64,000 nt of DNA from Candidatus Pseudoscillospira faecavium. GTDB taxonomy: Bacteria; Bacillota; Clostridia; Oscillospirales; Oscillospiraceae. This document shows, piece by piece, positions 42,778-52,868 of the stretch. Both the position numbers and the translations under genes were made by a program. The stretch's first letter is position 1. Each line of letters opens with the position of its first letter. The DNA lies in assembly GCA_904420565.1 (NCBI GenBank), contig CAJFVV010000018.1:24780-88779 (forward strand), written 5' to 3'. A model generated the notes under the pieces. It was not told the origin of the DNA. It was given only the letters and a program-made list of their open reading frames with translations, and did no database searches.

Positions 42778-43589
42778 TGGCAAAGCGTATTTTAACCGCT
42801 GTAATTTGGCTGCCGATTGTGGCGCTGGGATTTGCATTTGCCCCCATTTGGGGAATTGCATTGGCAATCTCAGCGCTTTCGGCTGTTGGAGTATATGAAC
42901 TGCTGTGGGCAACCGGTTTTGTCAAACAGAAGCGCCTTTGTGCATATAGTATCGTGTTCGCTGCGCTGACACCGTTGTGGACATATTTCGGATCTGATTT
43001 TCGGCTGCTGCTGGCGGGTGTATTTCTTTTTGTGAGCATCTGTTTTTTGGATGGGATGCTGCATCCAAAGCAGGTCAAATTTGAAATGGTAAGCAGTGCG
43101 TTGTTTGGCGCGCTGGTTGTCCCGTGCTTTTTGTCTGCTTTTTTGCGCTTGGAAATGAATATGGAAACGCGGCTGATTTTTGTGCTCCCGCTGATTTATC
43201 CTTTTATCAGTGATGCGGGTGGCTATTTTGTAGGCCGTATTTGCGGCAAGCATAAGCTGGCGCCCAGTCTTTCACCTAAAAAGACGGTGGAAGGCTCTAT
43301 TGGAGCGATTGTGTTTTCTGTTATCGGCGGATTGCTGTTCGGCGCGCTGGCGCAGTTTGGTTTTGGCATGGAACCCAATTATTGGACGTTGGCTCTTCTG
43401 GGGGTTCCGATGAGTGTTGTTTCGCAGTTTGGAGATTTGACCTTTTCTTATATCAAAAGAGAATTTGGCATCAAAGATTATGGAAAACTGTTTATGGGGC
43501 ACGGGGGTGTGCTGGATCGTTTTGACAGCGTTATTTTTGCAGCGCCGGCGCTGGAGCTGCTTCTTTGCATCATTCCTATTTTTGCATAG
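42777..43589 (+). CDS. cdsA: Phosphatidate cytidylyltransferase
   Basis: Makes CDP-diacylglycerol, the branch point of phospholipid synthesis. The 270-residue protein has about seven membrane segments. Its C-terminal signature [25 protein letters not shown]-type region is seen as [20 protein letters not shown] near 230. The loop [12 protein letters not shown] near 163 is also conserved. The ATG at 42777 is used; the in-frame TTG three bases earlier lies inside uppS. Confidence 0.94.
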   Translation: [270 protein letters not shown]

Positions 43590-43601
43590 AAAGGATTTTA
43601 T

Positions 43602-44759
43602 ATGACACGGTGCATTTCGATTTTGGGATCTACAGGATCTATCGGAACCCAAGCGTTGGAAGTGGCGGATCAGCTGGGCATTCGCGTGGCAGCATTGGCG
43701 GCGCATCACAATGTTGCGTTGATGGAACAGCAGGTGCGGAAGTATCGCCCGCGTTTGGTGACACTTTACGATGAGGCTGCGGCGCAGCAGCTGCGGGAGT
43801 GCTTGGCGGATCTTGATATACAGGTGTGCTCCGGTATGCCGGGGCTTTTGGAAGCAGCCACTCTCTCTGAAGCAGATACCGTTTTAACTGCTGTTGTGGG
43901 AATGGTGGGGCTTCGCCCTACGTTGGCGGCGATTGAAAAAAAGAAAAAGATTGCGCTTGCCAATAAGGAAACCCTGGTGTGCGCGGGTGAGCTCGTCATG
44001 GAAGCGGCCGACCGCTGTGGTGCAGAAATTGTGCCGGTGGACAGTGAGCATTCTGCGATTTTTCAATGCCTGCAGACTTGCCGCAGCCGGGATGAGGTGG
44101 AGCGGATCATTTTAACGTGCTCCGGCGGCACATTTTACGGAAAGAAAAAAGCTGAAATTGATAGGGCTTCCAGAGAAGAAGCACTGCACAATCCCAACTG
44201 GGATATGGGGGCTAAGGTGACGCTGGACAGTGCAACCTTGATGAATAAAGGACTTGAAGTCATCGAGGCTATGCGGCTATACCGTTTGCCGCTGGAACAG
44301 GTGCAGGTTGTGATTCATCGGGAAAGCATCATTCATTCCATGGTGGAGTATCTCGATGGTGCTGTGCTTGCGCAGATGGGCGCGCCGGATATGCGCTTGC
44401 CGATTCAGTATGCTATGACGCATCCTTATCGGAAGGCATCTCCCGCGCAGAAGCTTGATTTGCTCACCTGCGGCCCGTTGACTTTTGCAGCGCCGGATCT
44501 GGACACATTCCCTTGCCTTCGGCTGGCAATGGAAGCAGCTAGAAAGGGCGGAACGGCCTGCGCTGTGCTGAACGGCGCCAACGAGGCGGCAGATGCCCTG
44601 TTTTTACAGGGTCGTATCGTTTTTGGACAGATTCCTATCCTGGTTGCGAGTGCACTGCGAGAGGTGCCGTACATTTCTCACCCGACACTTGAGGAGATTT
44701 TGCAGGCGGATGCACAAGCGCGCGCTGCGGTGCAAACGGCGTATGCACAATTGCAATAA
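43602..44759 (+). CDS. dxr: 1-deoxy-D-xylulose 5-phosphate reductoisomerase
   Basis: Second step of the non-mevalonate (MEP) isoprenoid route, NADPH dependent. The 385 residues start with the dinucleotide motif ILGSTGSIGTQALEV, have IALANKETLVCAGELV near 123, the metal-binding acidic residues in PVDSEHSAIFQCLQ near 147, and MNKGLEVIEAMRLY near 212. With ispG, three genes downstream, it supplies isoprenoid precursors for uppS. Confidence 0.96.
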   Translation: MTRCISILGSTGSIGTQALEVADQLGIRVAALAAHHNVALMEQQVRKYRPRLVTLYDEAAAQQLRECLADLDIQVCSGMPGLLEAATLSEADTVLTAVVGMVGLRPTLAAIEKKKKIALANKETLVCAGELVMEAADRCGAEIVPVDSEHSAIFQCLQTCRSRDEVERIILTCSGGTFYGKKKAEIDRASREEALHNPNWDMGAKVTLDSATLMNKGLEVIEAMRLYRLPLEQVQVVIHRESIIHSMVEYLDGAVLAQMGAPDMRLPIQYAMTHPYRKASPAQKLDLLTCGPLTFAAPDLDTFPCLRLAMEAARKGGTACAVLNGANEAADALFLQGRIVFGQIPILVASALREVPYISHPTLEEILQADAQARAAVQTAYAQLQ

Positions 44760-44777
44760 GGAGCGGTTGCAAATTTT

Positions 44778-45839
44778 ATGTATATTCTCATAGCCATTCT
44801 GATTTTTGGTGTTTTGATTGCCGTGCATGAATTGGGCCACTTTTTAGCAGCAAAAGCATTCGGTGTGCGGGTCAATGAGTTTTCCATTGGTATGGGACCT
44901 GCGATTTTGCAAAAAAAGAAAGGGGATACAGAATATTCCCTGCGTATTCTTCCCATTGGAGGCTATTGTGCCATGGAGGGAGAAGAGGAGGATTCCGGAG
45001 ACCCGAAGGCTTTAAATAACAAAAGTTTATTTGCGCGGCTGATTATTTTTGCAGCGGGCGCTTTCATGAATTTTGTCGCCGGATTTTTGCTTTTGCTGTT
45101 GTTGTGCAGTCAGCTGAGCTTTATCTATCAGCCGGTGATTACCGGGTTTGCTGATGGCTTTGCAGCCCAGGGGGAGCATGGCTTGATGCCGGGCGACCGG
45201 ATTGTCAGCATTGATGGAGAGCGCATCTATCTTTATGAAGATATTTCCATCTTTTTAAATATGGGAAACGGTGAAACCTACGATTTTGTGGTGGAGCGCG
45301 ATGGGGAAAGGGTTGTGCTTACGGATCTCCCATTATCGCCAAAAGAGTATCCCAATGCAGATGGTACAACGAGTGTGCGCTTTGGCTTGAATTTTGGAGA
45401 AACCGCAGAGGCAACGCCTTTGGTAAAGCTGCAATATGCATGGTGGAACGCTGTTGATTTTGTACGACTGGTGTGGTACAGCTTGGAGATGTTGATCACA
45501 GGACAGGTTGGATTATCAGATATGTCTGGCCCTGTGGGAATTGTGACTACCATTTCTGATGTTGGTCAGCAATCGACTTCCTGGTATATGGCTTTTTCCA
45601 ATATCGCTTATTTAACGGCACTGATTGCCATCAATTTGGCGGTGATGAACCTGCTGCCGCTGCCGGCGCTGGATGGCGGCCATATTTTTATCATGTTTGT
45701 TACAGCATTGGTCACTAAAATTACGAAAAAGCCCGTGGATCCCAAATATGAGGGATATCTTAATTATGGCGGGTTTGTAGCGCTCATGCTGTTTATGTTG
45801 GTGGTAACAATCAGTGATATTTCAAAGCTCTTCTTATAG
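44778..45839 (+). CDS. rseP: RIP metalloprotease RseP (site-2 protease)
   Basis: Intramembrane zinc protease. The 353 residues contain HELGHFLAAKAFG near residue 15, a PDZ-like domain around 130-200 (GLMPGDRIVSIDGERI), and the third-helix motif NLLPLPALDGGHI near 293. Substrates in this lineage are unknown; anti-sigma factors and leftover signal peptides are typical. Second site-2 protease in the window, distinguished from the SpoIVFB-like protein by its PDZ domain. Confidence 0.95.
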   Translation: MYILIAILIFGVLIAVHELGHFLAAKAFGVRVNEFSIGMGPAILQKKKGDTEYSLRILPIGGYCAMEGEEEDSGDPKALNNKSLFARLIIFAAGAFMNFVAGFLLLLLLCSQLSFIYQPVITGFADGFAAQGEHGLMPGDRIVSIDGERIYLYEDISIFLNMGNGETYDFVVERDGERVVLTDLPLSPKEYPNADGTTSVRFGLNFGETAEATPLVKLQYAWWNAVDFVRLVWYSLEMLITGQVGLSDMSGPVGIVTTISDVGQQSTSWYMAFSNIAYLTALIAINLAVMNLLPLPALDGGHIFIMFVTALVTKITKKPVDPKYEGYLNYGGFVALMLFMLVVTISDISKLFL

Positions 45840-45852
45840 CGGGGGGATGGAT

Positions 45853-46890
45853 ATGACAAAGCAGATTCATGTCGGCACGGTAGCCATTGGCGGCGGTGCG
45901 CCGGTGGTGATTCAATCGATGTGCAATACAAATACAGCAGATGTAGAGGCCACAGTGGAGCAGATTTTGGCGCTGGAAAAGGCTGGCTGCGAGGTGGCCC
46001 GCGTTGCAGTGCCGGATATGGAAGCTGCTCGGGCGGTGGGCAAAATTCGCAGCCGGATTCATTTGCCGCTGGTGGCGGATATTCATTTTGACTACAAATT
46101 GGCGCTTCAATGCGTGGATTCCGGCATCGATAAAATCAGAATCAATCCAGGCAATATCGGCAGTGAAGAGCGTGTCAAAGCGGTAGCAACTGCCTGCCGG
46201 AATCAAGGGATTCCGATTCGTATCGGCGTCAATGGCGGAAGCTTGGAAAAATCTCTGCTGCGGAAATACGGTGCAGTAACTGCGGAAGCTCTGGCGGAGA
46301 GCGCTTTGGGGCAGGTTCGGCTGCTTAACAAATTTGATTTTGACGATATCTGTATTTCCGTTAAATCTTCCAGTGTTCCGACCACAATGAAGGCATATCA
46401 ACTGCTGCATGAGCGGTGCAGTTATCCACTGCACTTGGGTGTAACGGAAGCGGGAACGCCTAAAATGGGGATTATGAAATCTGCCATGGGCATTGGCGGA
46501 TTGCTTTGTATGGGAATTGGAGACACATTTCGCGTCACATTGACTGCAGATCCGGTGGAAGAAATTGCTGTTGCCAAGGATATTTTAAAAGCGGCCGGCC
46601 TGCGCAAGGAGGGAGTCAATCTGATTGCATGCCCTACCTGCGGCCGTACGAAAATCGATCTGATTGCGATTGCCGATGAGGTGGAGCGCCGTTTGGCCGG
46701 CTGTGATAAACCGATTACAGTGGCGGTAATGGGATGTGTTGTCAATGGCCCGGGAGAAGCCTCTGCAGCAGATGTGGGGATTGCCGGCGGCAACGGCGAA
46801 GGTTTGGTCTTCAGCAAGGGGCAGGTACTGCGTAAAGTTTCCCAGGAAAAGTTGGTAGATGCTTTGATGGAAGAAATTGAAAAATTATAA
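45853..46890 (+). CDS. ispG: 4-hydroxy-3-methylbut-2-en-1-yl diphosphate synthase
   Basis: Iron-sulfur enzyme of the MEP pathway (GcpE). The 345 residues have IQSMCNTNTADVEATVEQI near 20 and the 4Fe-4S cysteines in ACPTCGRTKIDL near 260. The third cluster cysteine is in VAVMGCVVNGPGEA near 290. The ATG at 45853 is preferred: a G-rich site (GGGGGG) lies 6 bases upstream of it, but directly abuts the earlier ATG at 45847. Confidence 0.95.
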   Translation: MTKQIHVGTVAIGGGAPVVIQSMCNTNTADVEATVEQILALEKAGCEVARVAVPDMEAARAVGKIRSRIHLPLVADIHFDYKLALQCVDSGIDKIRINPGNIGSEERVKAVATACRNQGIPIRIGVNGGSLEKSLLRKYGAVTAEALAESALGQVRLLNKFDFDDICISVKSSSVPTTMKAYQLLHERCSYPLHLGVTEAGTPKMGIMKSAMGIGGLLCMGIGDTFRVTLTADPVEEIAVAKDILKAAGLRKEGVNLIACPTCGRTKIDLIAIADEVERRLAGCDKPITVAVMGCVVNGPGEASAADVGIAGGNGEGLVFSKGQVLRKVSQEKLVDALMEEIEKL

Positions 46891-46931
46891 GGTTGTAAAT
46901 CTGCTCTTTGTGAAGGAGTCTGAAACAGAAA

Positions 46932-49900
46932 ATGAGCAAAGTCATTCCTTTTTTTGAGTTATTTTCCGATTATGTCCCGGCGCGCAGTCTGCGCCTTTTG
47001 CTGCTGGAGGTGCTGATTGAAGAAGCTGTTGTTCACCAGGATACTTTTTCCATGGAGCTGAAGCTGCTTTCCCAGGAGAAGCTGCCGGAAGGCGCGCTGG
47101 AGAAGGTGCGCCAGGAGCTGTGCCAGCTTTATCATCTGCAGGATGTGCAGATTTCCGTGCGGATTTGTGTGCCGGAGAAAAAAGAAAAAAACGCGCCTGC
47201 GGTATCTGCACCGACGAAAAAGCGGGGATATGGTGCTGCTGCGACCACGGCAGATGATACTGTTCTTTTGGGCGGGCATATCACAGCGGAAATTGTGCCC
47301 ATGAGTAATCTAAGCTTAAAAATGCCGACGTTTGCCATATCAGGACGTGTTTTTGCTGAAGAACTTTATGAAACCCGGCGGGCGGGGGTTTGGTGCCTGA
47401 CCTTTGATATGACAGATGAGCAGGGTTCTGTGCGCGTGGTGAAGTATCTGAAGGAAAAAGAAGTGGAGGCCATTCGCGGAAAAATCAAGGTGGATATGTA
47501 TCTCACGGTGCAGGGGCGCATGAAATTGACCAGGGATGGCATGGATTTACAGATGGACCCCTATTGCATTTGTCTCGCGGAGCATCAGGAGCGCATGGAC
47601 AATGCGCCGCAGAAACGGGTGGAGCTGCATTTACATACACGCATGTCCAATATGGATGCATTGACAGATACAAAGAAAGTGGTTAAAACTGCGATTCGCT
47701 GGGGGCACCCTGCCATTGCCATTACGGATCACGGCGTTGTACAGTCCTTTCCGGATGCCGCTTCTGCAGCAGGCGGAAAGATTAAAATTCTGTATGGTGT
47801 TGAAGCGTATTTTGTCAATAATCTGGATGACCGTTTGGCGGTACACGGAATAAAGGATTGCGATTTTGACGACGAAATTGTCTGTTTTGATATTGAAACA
47901 ACGGGATTGAATGTAAAGTATGAAGCCGTTACAGAGATTGGCGCAGTGATATTACGGAATGGGGAAATTGTGGATACTTTCCAGACGTTTGTCAATCCCA
48001 ACCGCCGTTTGACGCCTGAAATCATCGGTCTCACCGGAATTACCGATGAAATGCTGAAAGATGCGCCGCAGCCGAAAGAAGCGTTGCAGGCCTTTCTCTC
48101 GTTTGCCGGAGATCGCCCTCTGGCGGCGCACAATGCGGAATTTGATATCGGATTTATTCGGGAAAATTGCAAAAAAGAAGGCTTGCCCTTTGATCCGACC
48201 TATATCGATTCTCTGATTCTGGCACAAAATCTTTTGCAGGATTTGACGCATTTTAAATTGGATGTCGTGGCAGAACGCTTGAAGCTGCCGGCATTCAATC
48301 ACCATCGCGCCAGTGATGACGGCGCAACGGTCGGCTATATGCTGGTACCTTTTTTCAAAATGCTGCGTGAACGCGGGCTTTCCCGTATCCAGCAAATCAA
48401 TGAAGAAATGCTCAAGCTGCGTCCCCTGGGCAAAGCTAACCGCCGGCCGCGGCATATGATTATTTTGGCAAAAAATAAATTGGGCATGCACAATTTGTAT
48501 AAATTGATTTCCCTGTCCAATCTCAAATATTTTAAGCGTCAGCCAATTATCCCCAAAACAGAACTGATCCGCTATCGGGAAGGCTTGATTATTGGCTCTG
48601 CCTGCGAGGCGGGCGAGTTGTTTCAGGCGGTTATCGACCATAAAGGTTGGGATGAGCTGAAGCGCATTGCTTCTTTTTATGACTATCTGGAGATCCAGCC
48701 GCTGTGCAACAATATGTTTATGCTGCGGCAGGGCAAAGTCAAATCTGTGGAAGAGTTGAAAGAGTTTAATCGCATCGTTGTACGTTTGGGTGAAGAATTG
48801 GGCAAACCGGTTGTAGCCACCGGCGATGTGCACTTTTTAGATCCGGAGGATGAGGTCTACCGGCATATTTTGCTGGCCAGCAAAAAATTTGAAGACGCAG
48901 ACGCGGCTTTGCCGATTTATTTTAAAACAACGGAAGAGATGCTGGAAGAGTGTGCCTATCTCGGCGAAGAAAAAGCCATGGAAGTTGTGGTGACCAATCC
49001 CAATCGGATTGCCGATATGGTTGAGGAAATTCAGCTTTTGCCAAAGGGGCAGCTCTTTCCTCCGCGTTTGGAAAATTCCAGAGAAGATCTCTACAATTTG
49101 GTATGGGGTAAAGCTCATGAGCTTTACGGGGAAGAACTCCCGCAGCTGGTCAAAGAACGACTGGACACGGAGATGAATTCCATTTTGGGCCGCGGATACG
49201 ACGTGATTTACATGTCGGCGCAAAAGCTGGTGCAGCGGTCGTTGGAGAATGGATATCTGGTTGGCTCCCGTGGTTCGGTGGGGTCTTCCTTGGTCGCCTA
49301 TATGTCCGGCATAACGGAGGTGAATTCACTGCCGCCTCATTATCGCTGTCCCAACTGCAAGCACAGTGAATTTATTATGGATGGTTCCTATGGCTGCGGT
49401 GCGGATATGCCTGATAAGAATTGTCCGGTGTGCGGCACCAAGTATGTGAAGGACGGATTTCAAATTCCTTTTGAAACATTTTTGGGGTTTGGCGGCGATA
49501 AAGTTCCGGATATTGATTTGAATTTTTCGGGCGAGTATCAGGCATTGGCTCACCGCCATGCTATCGAAATGTTTGGCGAAACGCAGGTGTTCCGCGCAGG
49601 GACGATTGGTACTCTGGCAGATAAAACGGCCTATGGCTATGTGCGCAAATTTCTGGAGGAACGCGGCATGACTGCCGGCCGTGCGGAAGAGAATCGCTTG
49701 ACCCAGGGCATTGTCGGTGTCCGCCGGACGACAGGACAGCATCCGGGCGGATTGGTTGTTGTACCGGATGATAAGGAAATTGAGGATTTTTGCCCGGTGC
49801 AGCATCCTGCAGATGCCGCGGACAGTGATACGATTACCACGCATTTTGAATATCACTGCATGGAGGATAATCTGCTGAAATTGGACATGCTGGGACACGA

Positions 49901-50942
49901 TGATCCGAGCATTGTGCGTATGTTGGAGGATTTGACCGGTGTGAATGCCCGGGCGATTCCGCTGGATGATCAGGATACGATGAGCATTTTTACATCCTCT
50001 GCGGTGCTTGGTTACGAAAATGATCCGATCTTAGGTCCCACCGGCGCTGTGGCTATTCCGGAATTCAACACACGCTTTACCCGTCAGATGCTGGAAGACA
50101 CGCAGCCGAAAGATTTCAACACGCTGGTTCGTTTGTCCGGCTTTTCCCATGGCACGGATGTGTGGCTGGGCAACGCACGGGATTTGATTGTCGGCGGGAC
50201 AGCCAGCGTTACGGAAACCGTCGGGTGCCGCGATGATATTATGATTTATTTAATTTCCCAGGGAATGGATGCGAAAATGTCTTTCAAAATTATGGAGGCC
50301 GTGCGAAAGGGCAAGGTGAAAAAAGGCGGCTTTCAGGAAGGATGGGTGGAGGCCATGCAGGAGCATGATGTGCCTGCATGGTATATCGATTCCCTTGCCA
50401 AAATCGGTTATCTTTTCCCAAAAGCCCATGCGGTTGCATATGTGATGATGGCGTTTCGCATTGCCTGGTTCAAGGTACACAAACCACTGGCATTCTATGC
50501 TGCTTTTTTTTCCATCCGAGCCAAAGCCTTTGACGCGGAATATTGCTGTGCGGGACTGGATGCGGTCAAACAGAAGCTGCAGGAAATTATGAACAATAAG
50601 GATGCCACAGCTGTGGAGCAGGATTTAGCGACTACGCTGGAGGTTTGTTATGAATTTTATCTGCGCGGCTATCATTTCGATCCGATTAATATTTATGAAT
50701 CGGATGCTACCCGTTTTGTAATTTGTGAGAGTGGGTTGATTCCGCCCTTTGTCGCGGTGCACGGCTTGGGAGAATCAGCAGCATTGGCTACAGTGGAGCA
50801 GCGCAAGGGCAAGCGTTTTGTTTCGGTGGAAGAATTTTCTATCTGCTGCAATAAGCTTTCCAAATCTCATTTGGATAATCTGCGGGCTTTGGGTGCCTTT
50901 GCGGGAATGCCGGATACCAGCCAGATTTCATTATTTGGCTGA
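46932..50942 (+). CDS. polC: DNA polymerase III alpha subunit, PolC type
   Basis: Main replicative polymerase of low-G+C Gram-positives, with built-in proofreading. The 1336 residues are about 100 shorter than the Bacillus enzyme; the reduction is at the N-terminal domain. In order: N-terminal domain, OB fold (near 140-215), PHP domain (HLHTRMSNMDALTD near 235) split by a DEDD exonuclease (CFDIETTGLN near 320), polymerase palm (PDIDLNFSGEYQ near 860), a zinc-binding Cys set (CPNC...CPVC near 808-838), and a C-terminal tail (LGAFAGMPDTSQISLF). Last gene of the long pyrH-to-polC run. Confidence 0.96.
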   Translation: MSKVIPFFELFSDYVPARSLRLLLLEVLIEEAVVHQDTFSMELKLLSQEKLPEGALEKVRQELCQLYHLQDVQISVRICVPEKKEKNAPAVSAPTKKRGYGAAATTADDTVLLGGHITAEIVPMSNLSLKMPTFAISGRVFAEELYETRRAGVWCLTFDMTDEQGSVRVVKYLKEKEVEAIRGKIKVDMYLTVQGRMKLTRDGMDLQMDPYCICLAEHQERMDNAPQKRVELHLHTRMSNMDALTDTKKVVKTAIRWGHPAIAITDHGVVQSFPDAASAAGGKIKILYGVEAYFVNNLDDRLAVHGIKDCDFDDEIVCFDIETTGLNVKYEAVTEIGAVILRNGEIVDTFQTFVNPNRRLTPEIIGLTGITDEMLKDAPQPKEALQAFLSFAGDRPLAAHNAEFDIGFIRENCKKEGLPFDPTYIDSLILAQNLLQDLTHFKLDVVAERLKLPAFNHHRASDDGATVGYMLVPFFKMLRERGLSRIQQINEEMLKLRPLGKANRRPRHMIILAKNKLGMHNLYKLISLSNLKYFKRQPIIPKTELIRYREGLIIGSACEAGELFQAVIDHKGWDELKRIASFYDYLEIQPLCNNMFMLRQGKVKSVEELKEFNRIVVRLGEELGKPVVATGDVHFLDPEDEVYRHILLASKKFEDADAALPIYFKTTEEMLEECAYLGEEKAMEVVVTNPNRIADMVEEIQLLPKGQLFPPRLENSREDLYNLVWGKAHELYGEELPQLVKERLDTEMNSILGRGYDVIYMSAQKLVQRSLENGYLVGSRGSVGSSLVAYMSGITEVNSLPPHYRCPNCKHSEFIMDGSYGCGADMPDKNCPVCGTKYVKDGFQIPFETFLGFGGDKVPDIDLNFSGEYQALAHRHAIEMFGETQVFRAGTIGTLADKTAYGYVRKFLEERGMTAGRAEENRLTQGIVGVRRTTGQHPGGLVVVPDDKEIEDFCPVQHPADAADSDTITTHFEYHCMEDNLLKLDMLGHDDPSIVRMLEDLTGVNARAIPLDDQDTMSIFTSSAVLGYENDPILGPTGAVAIPEFNTRFTRQMLEDTQPKDFNTLVRLSGFSHGTDVWLGNARDLIVGGTASVTETVGCRDDIMIYLISQGMDAKMSFKIMEAVRKGKVKKGGFQEGWVEAMQEHDVPAWYIDSLAKIGYLFPKAHAVAYVMMAFRIAWFKVHKPLAFYAAFFSIRAKAFDAEYCCAGLDAVKQKLQEIMNNKDATAVEQDLATTLEVCYEFYLRGYHFDPINIYESDATRFVICESGLIPPFVAVHGLGESAALATVEQRKGKRFVSVEEFSICCNKLSKSHLDNLRALGAFAGMPDTSQISLFG

Positions 50943-50963
50943 GCGTGATACACAATGTCTCTA

Positions 50964-50992
50964 TTGACACAAATACTGCGACATGCTAATAT
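50964..50992 (+). promoter_or_regulatory. Sigma-A type promoter of the his operon
   Basis: TTGACA (50964-50969), 17-base spacer, TAATAT (50987-50992). The leader is only about 35 bases, too short for a T-box or a leader-peptide attenuator. Confidence 0.85.
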
Positions 50993-51030
50993 ATTAGCGT
51001 ATTAAAGTAAAGCCTTTGGGAGGGCGGAAT

Positions 51031-52215
51031 ATGGCGCGATTTATGATGAATACTCCGGAGGGAACGCGGGATCTTCTCTATGGTGAGTGTTGCCTGCGCA
51101 GGCAGGTGCAGCAAAAACTGACAGAGGTTTTCAGCCGCTGCGGATACAGCGAAATTGCCACACCAGTGGTAGAGTATTACGATGTGTTCACGCGGGCTGG
51201 AAGCACAGTGCAGCAGGAGGGAACGCTGAAAATGATTGACCGGATCGGTCACATTTTGGTGCTGCGGCCGGATTGTACACTTCCGATTGCCCGGGTTGCG
51301 GCCACTCATTTGCGCCATGAACCTTTGCCACGCAGATTATTTTATAATGAAACCATTTTCCGTGCTGCGACTGCCAATGCCGGACATATGAGCGAAGTGG
51401 ACCAATGCGGCATTGAGTTGATTGGTGCATCCGGCCAGCGGGCTGATGCAGAGGTTGTGGCAATTGCATTGGAAGCGCTGCAAAACTGCGGGATTCAGAA
51501 CTATCGGATCGAGTTGGGGCATGCAGGATTTTTCAAGGCTCTGGCGGATGAACTGCAAACCGATGGAGAACAAGTGGAAACGATCCGTACGCTGATTGAG
51601 CAAAAGAGCTTTGCTGCATTGGATGACCTGCTGCAGGAGCGTTTCTCCGCCCGTCCGTCTTATCCGGCTTTGCGCCGCCTTTCCCGCTTGTTTGGTGGGG
51701 CGGAAGTGTTGGATGAAGCGCGAAGCTTGACGAAAAATTCCGCTGCCCTGCAGGCGCTGGATGAGCTGTCGACCGTTTATGAAGAGCTGTGCGCTGCCGG
51801 GTGGAGCGAGTATGTCGGTTTTGATCTCGGCCTGGTTCATCAAATTGACTATTATACCGGTATGGTTTTCTGCGGCTATGTAGAAGGATTTGGTCATGTG
51901 GTTGTGGCCGGCGGACGATATGATGCATTGATGGAAAAATTTGGCCGTCAGGCGCCGGCAACGGGGTTTGCCATTGATGTGGACGGTGTGGCCAGCGCGC
52001 TGCCGGAAGCGGAACAGCCTGTGGCGCAGAAGCTTGTCCACTATGCAGCTGGCAGCCTTTCGGCAGCGATGCAGCTGCAGCGCAGCGCTGCGGTGGGAAG
52101 CATTGAACTGTCCTGCTGTAAAACAGAAGAAGAAAGCCGCCGTCTCGCCCGGGAAAAAGGCATTGGCACATTGGTTCTGTTGGGCCCGGATGGCGTGCGG
52201 GAGGAGCAGGTTTGA
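51031..52215 (+). CDS. hisZ: ATP phosphoribosyltransferase regulatory subunit HisZ
   Basis: A histidyl-tRNA-synthetase paralogue without charging activity that forms a complex with short HisG. The 394 residues have class II synthetase-like motifs: EGTRDLLYGECCLRRQVQQ near residue 10, RPDCTLPIARVAATHL near 80, and YYTGMVFCGYVEG near 275. No anticodon-binding domain is present, which separates it from HisS. GGGAGG precedes the ATG at 51031. First gene of the operon. Confidence 0.92.
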   Translation: MARFMMNTPEGTRDLLYGECCLRRQVQQKLTEVFSRCGYSEIATPVVEYYDVFTRAGSTVQQEGTLKMIDRIGHILVLRPDCTLPIARVAATHLRHEPLPRRLFYNETIFRAATANAGHMSEVDQCGIELIGASGQRADAEVVAIALEALQNCGIQNYRIELGHAGFFKALADELQTDGEQVETIRTLIEQKSFAALDDLLQERFSARPSYPALRRLSRLFGGAEVLDEARSLTKNSAALQALDELSTVYEELCAAGWSEYVGFDLGLVHQIDYYTGMVFCGYVEGFGHVVVAGGRYDALMEKFGRQAPATGFAIDVDGVASALPEAEQPVAQKLVHYAAGSLSAAMQLQRSAAVGSIELSCCKTEEESRRLAREKGIGTLVLLGPDGVREEQV

Positions 52216-52229
52216 TGGAGGAGAGACGT

Positions 52230-52868
52230 ATGCACCGCTTACAAATTGCCCTGACCAAGGGGCGGCTCCAGGAGCAATCTGTGGAACTGTTTGAAAAAAT
52301 CGGTATTGATTGCACACCAATTCATGAACCCGGCCGCCGTTTGATTCACCATTTGCCTGATTATCCCATGGATGCGTTTCTGGCCAAAGCGCCGGATGTG
52401 ATCACTTATGTGGAGCATGGTGTCTGTGATCTCGGTATTGTGGGAAAAGATACAATCCTGGAAAAAGGTCATTCTTTTTATGAAGTGCTGGATCTGGGGT
52501 TTGGGAAATGCAAGTTTGCCCTGGCCGGCCCAAAAGACCGGGACTTTTATGCAGGGTATCACACCCGTACCATTGCCAGCAAGTATCCCAATGTTACCCG
52601 TGCCTTTTTTGATAAAAAGGGCATGGATGTCCACATTATCAAAATCGAGGGTTCCGTGGAACTGGCACCCATTGTGGGTCTGGCCGATGCGATTGTGGAT
52701 ATTGTGGAGACCGGTGCGACGCTGAAGGCAAATGGCCTGGAGGTCATTGAAGATGTAGCGCCGGTCAGTGCCCGGCTGATTGTGAATACGGCCAGTATGA
52801 AGCTGTATCAGAAAGAAATCAATGCGTTGATTGAACGTTTGGAAAAGGAGCTTGCGACCCATGCTTAA
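52230..52868 (+). CDS. hisG: ATP phosphoribosyltransferase HisG, short form
   Basis: First step of histidine synthesis, condensing ATP with PRPP. The 212-residue length, without the C-terminal regulatory domain, is the short type that needs HisZ. Motifs: LQIALTKGRLQEQSVELF at the start, DLGIVGKDTILE near 68, and the PRPP loop IVDIVETGATLKANGLEV near 155. GGAGG sits 8 bases before the ATG at 52230, so earlier in-frame starts are not used. Overlaps hisD by 8 bases. Confidence 0.95.
   Translation: MHRLQIALTKGRLQEQSVELFEKIGIDCTPIHEPGRRLIHHLPDYPMDAFLAKAPDVITYVEHGVCDLGIVGKDTILEKGHSFYEVLDLGFGKCKFALAGPKDRDFYAGYHTRTIASKYPNVTRAFFDKKGMDVHIIKIEGSVELAPIVGLADAIVDIVETGATLKANGLEVIEDVAPVSARLIVNTASMKLYQKEINALIERLEKELATHA

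Noticed and set aside
46932..50942. PolC as a truncated pseudogene because it is about 100 residues short
   Set aside because: All domains (PHP, exonuclease, palm, zinc set, tail) are present and in frame; the difference is in the variable N-terminal domain.
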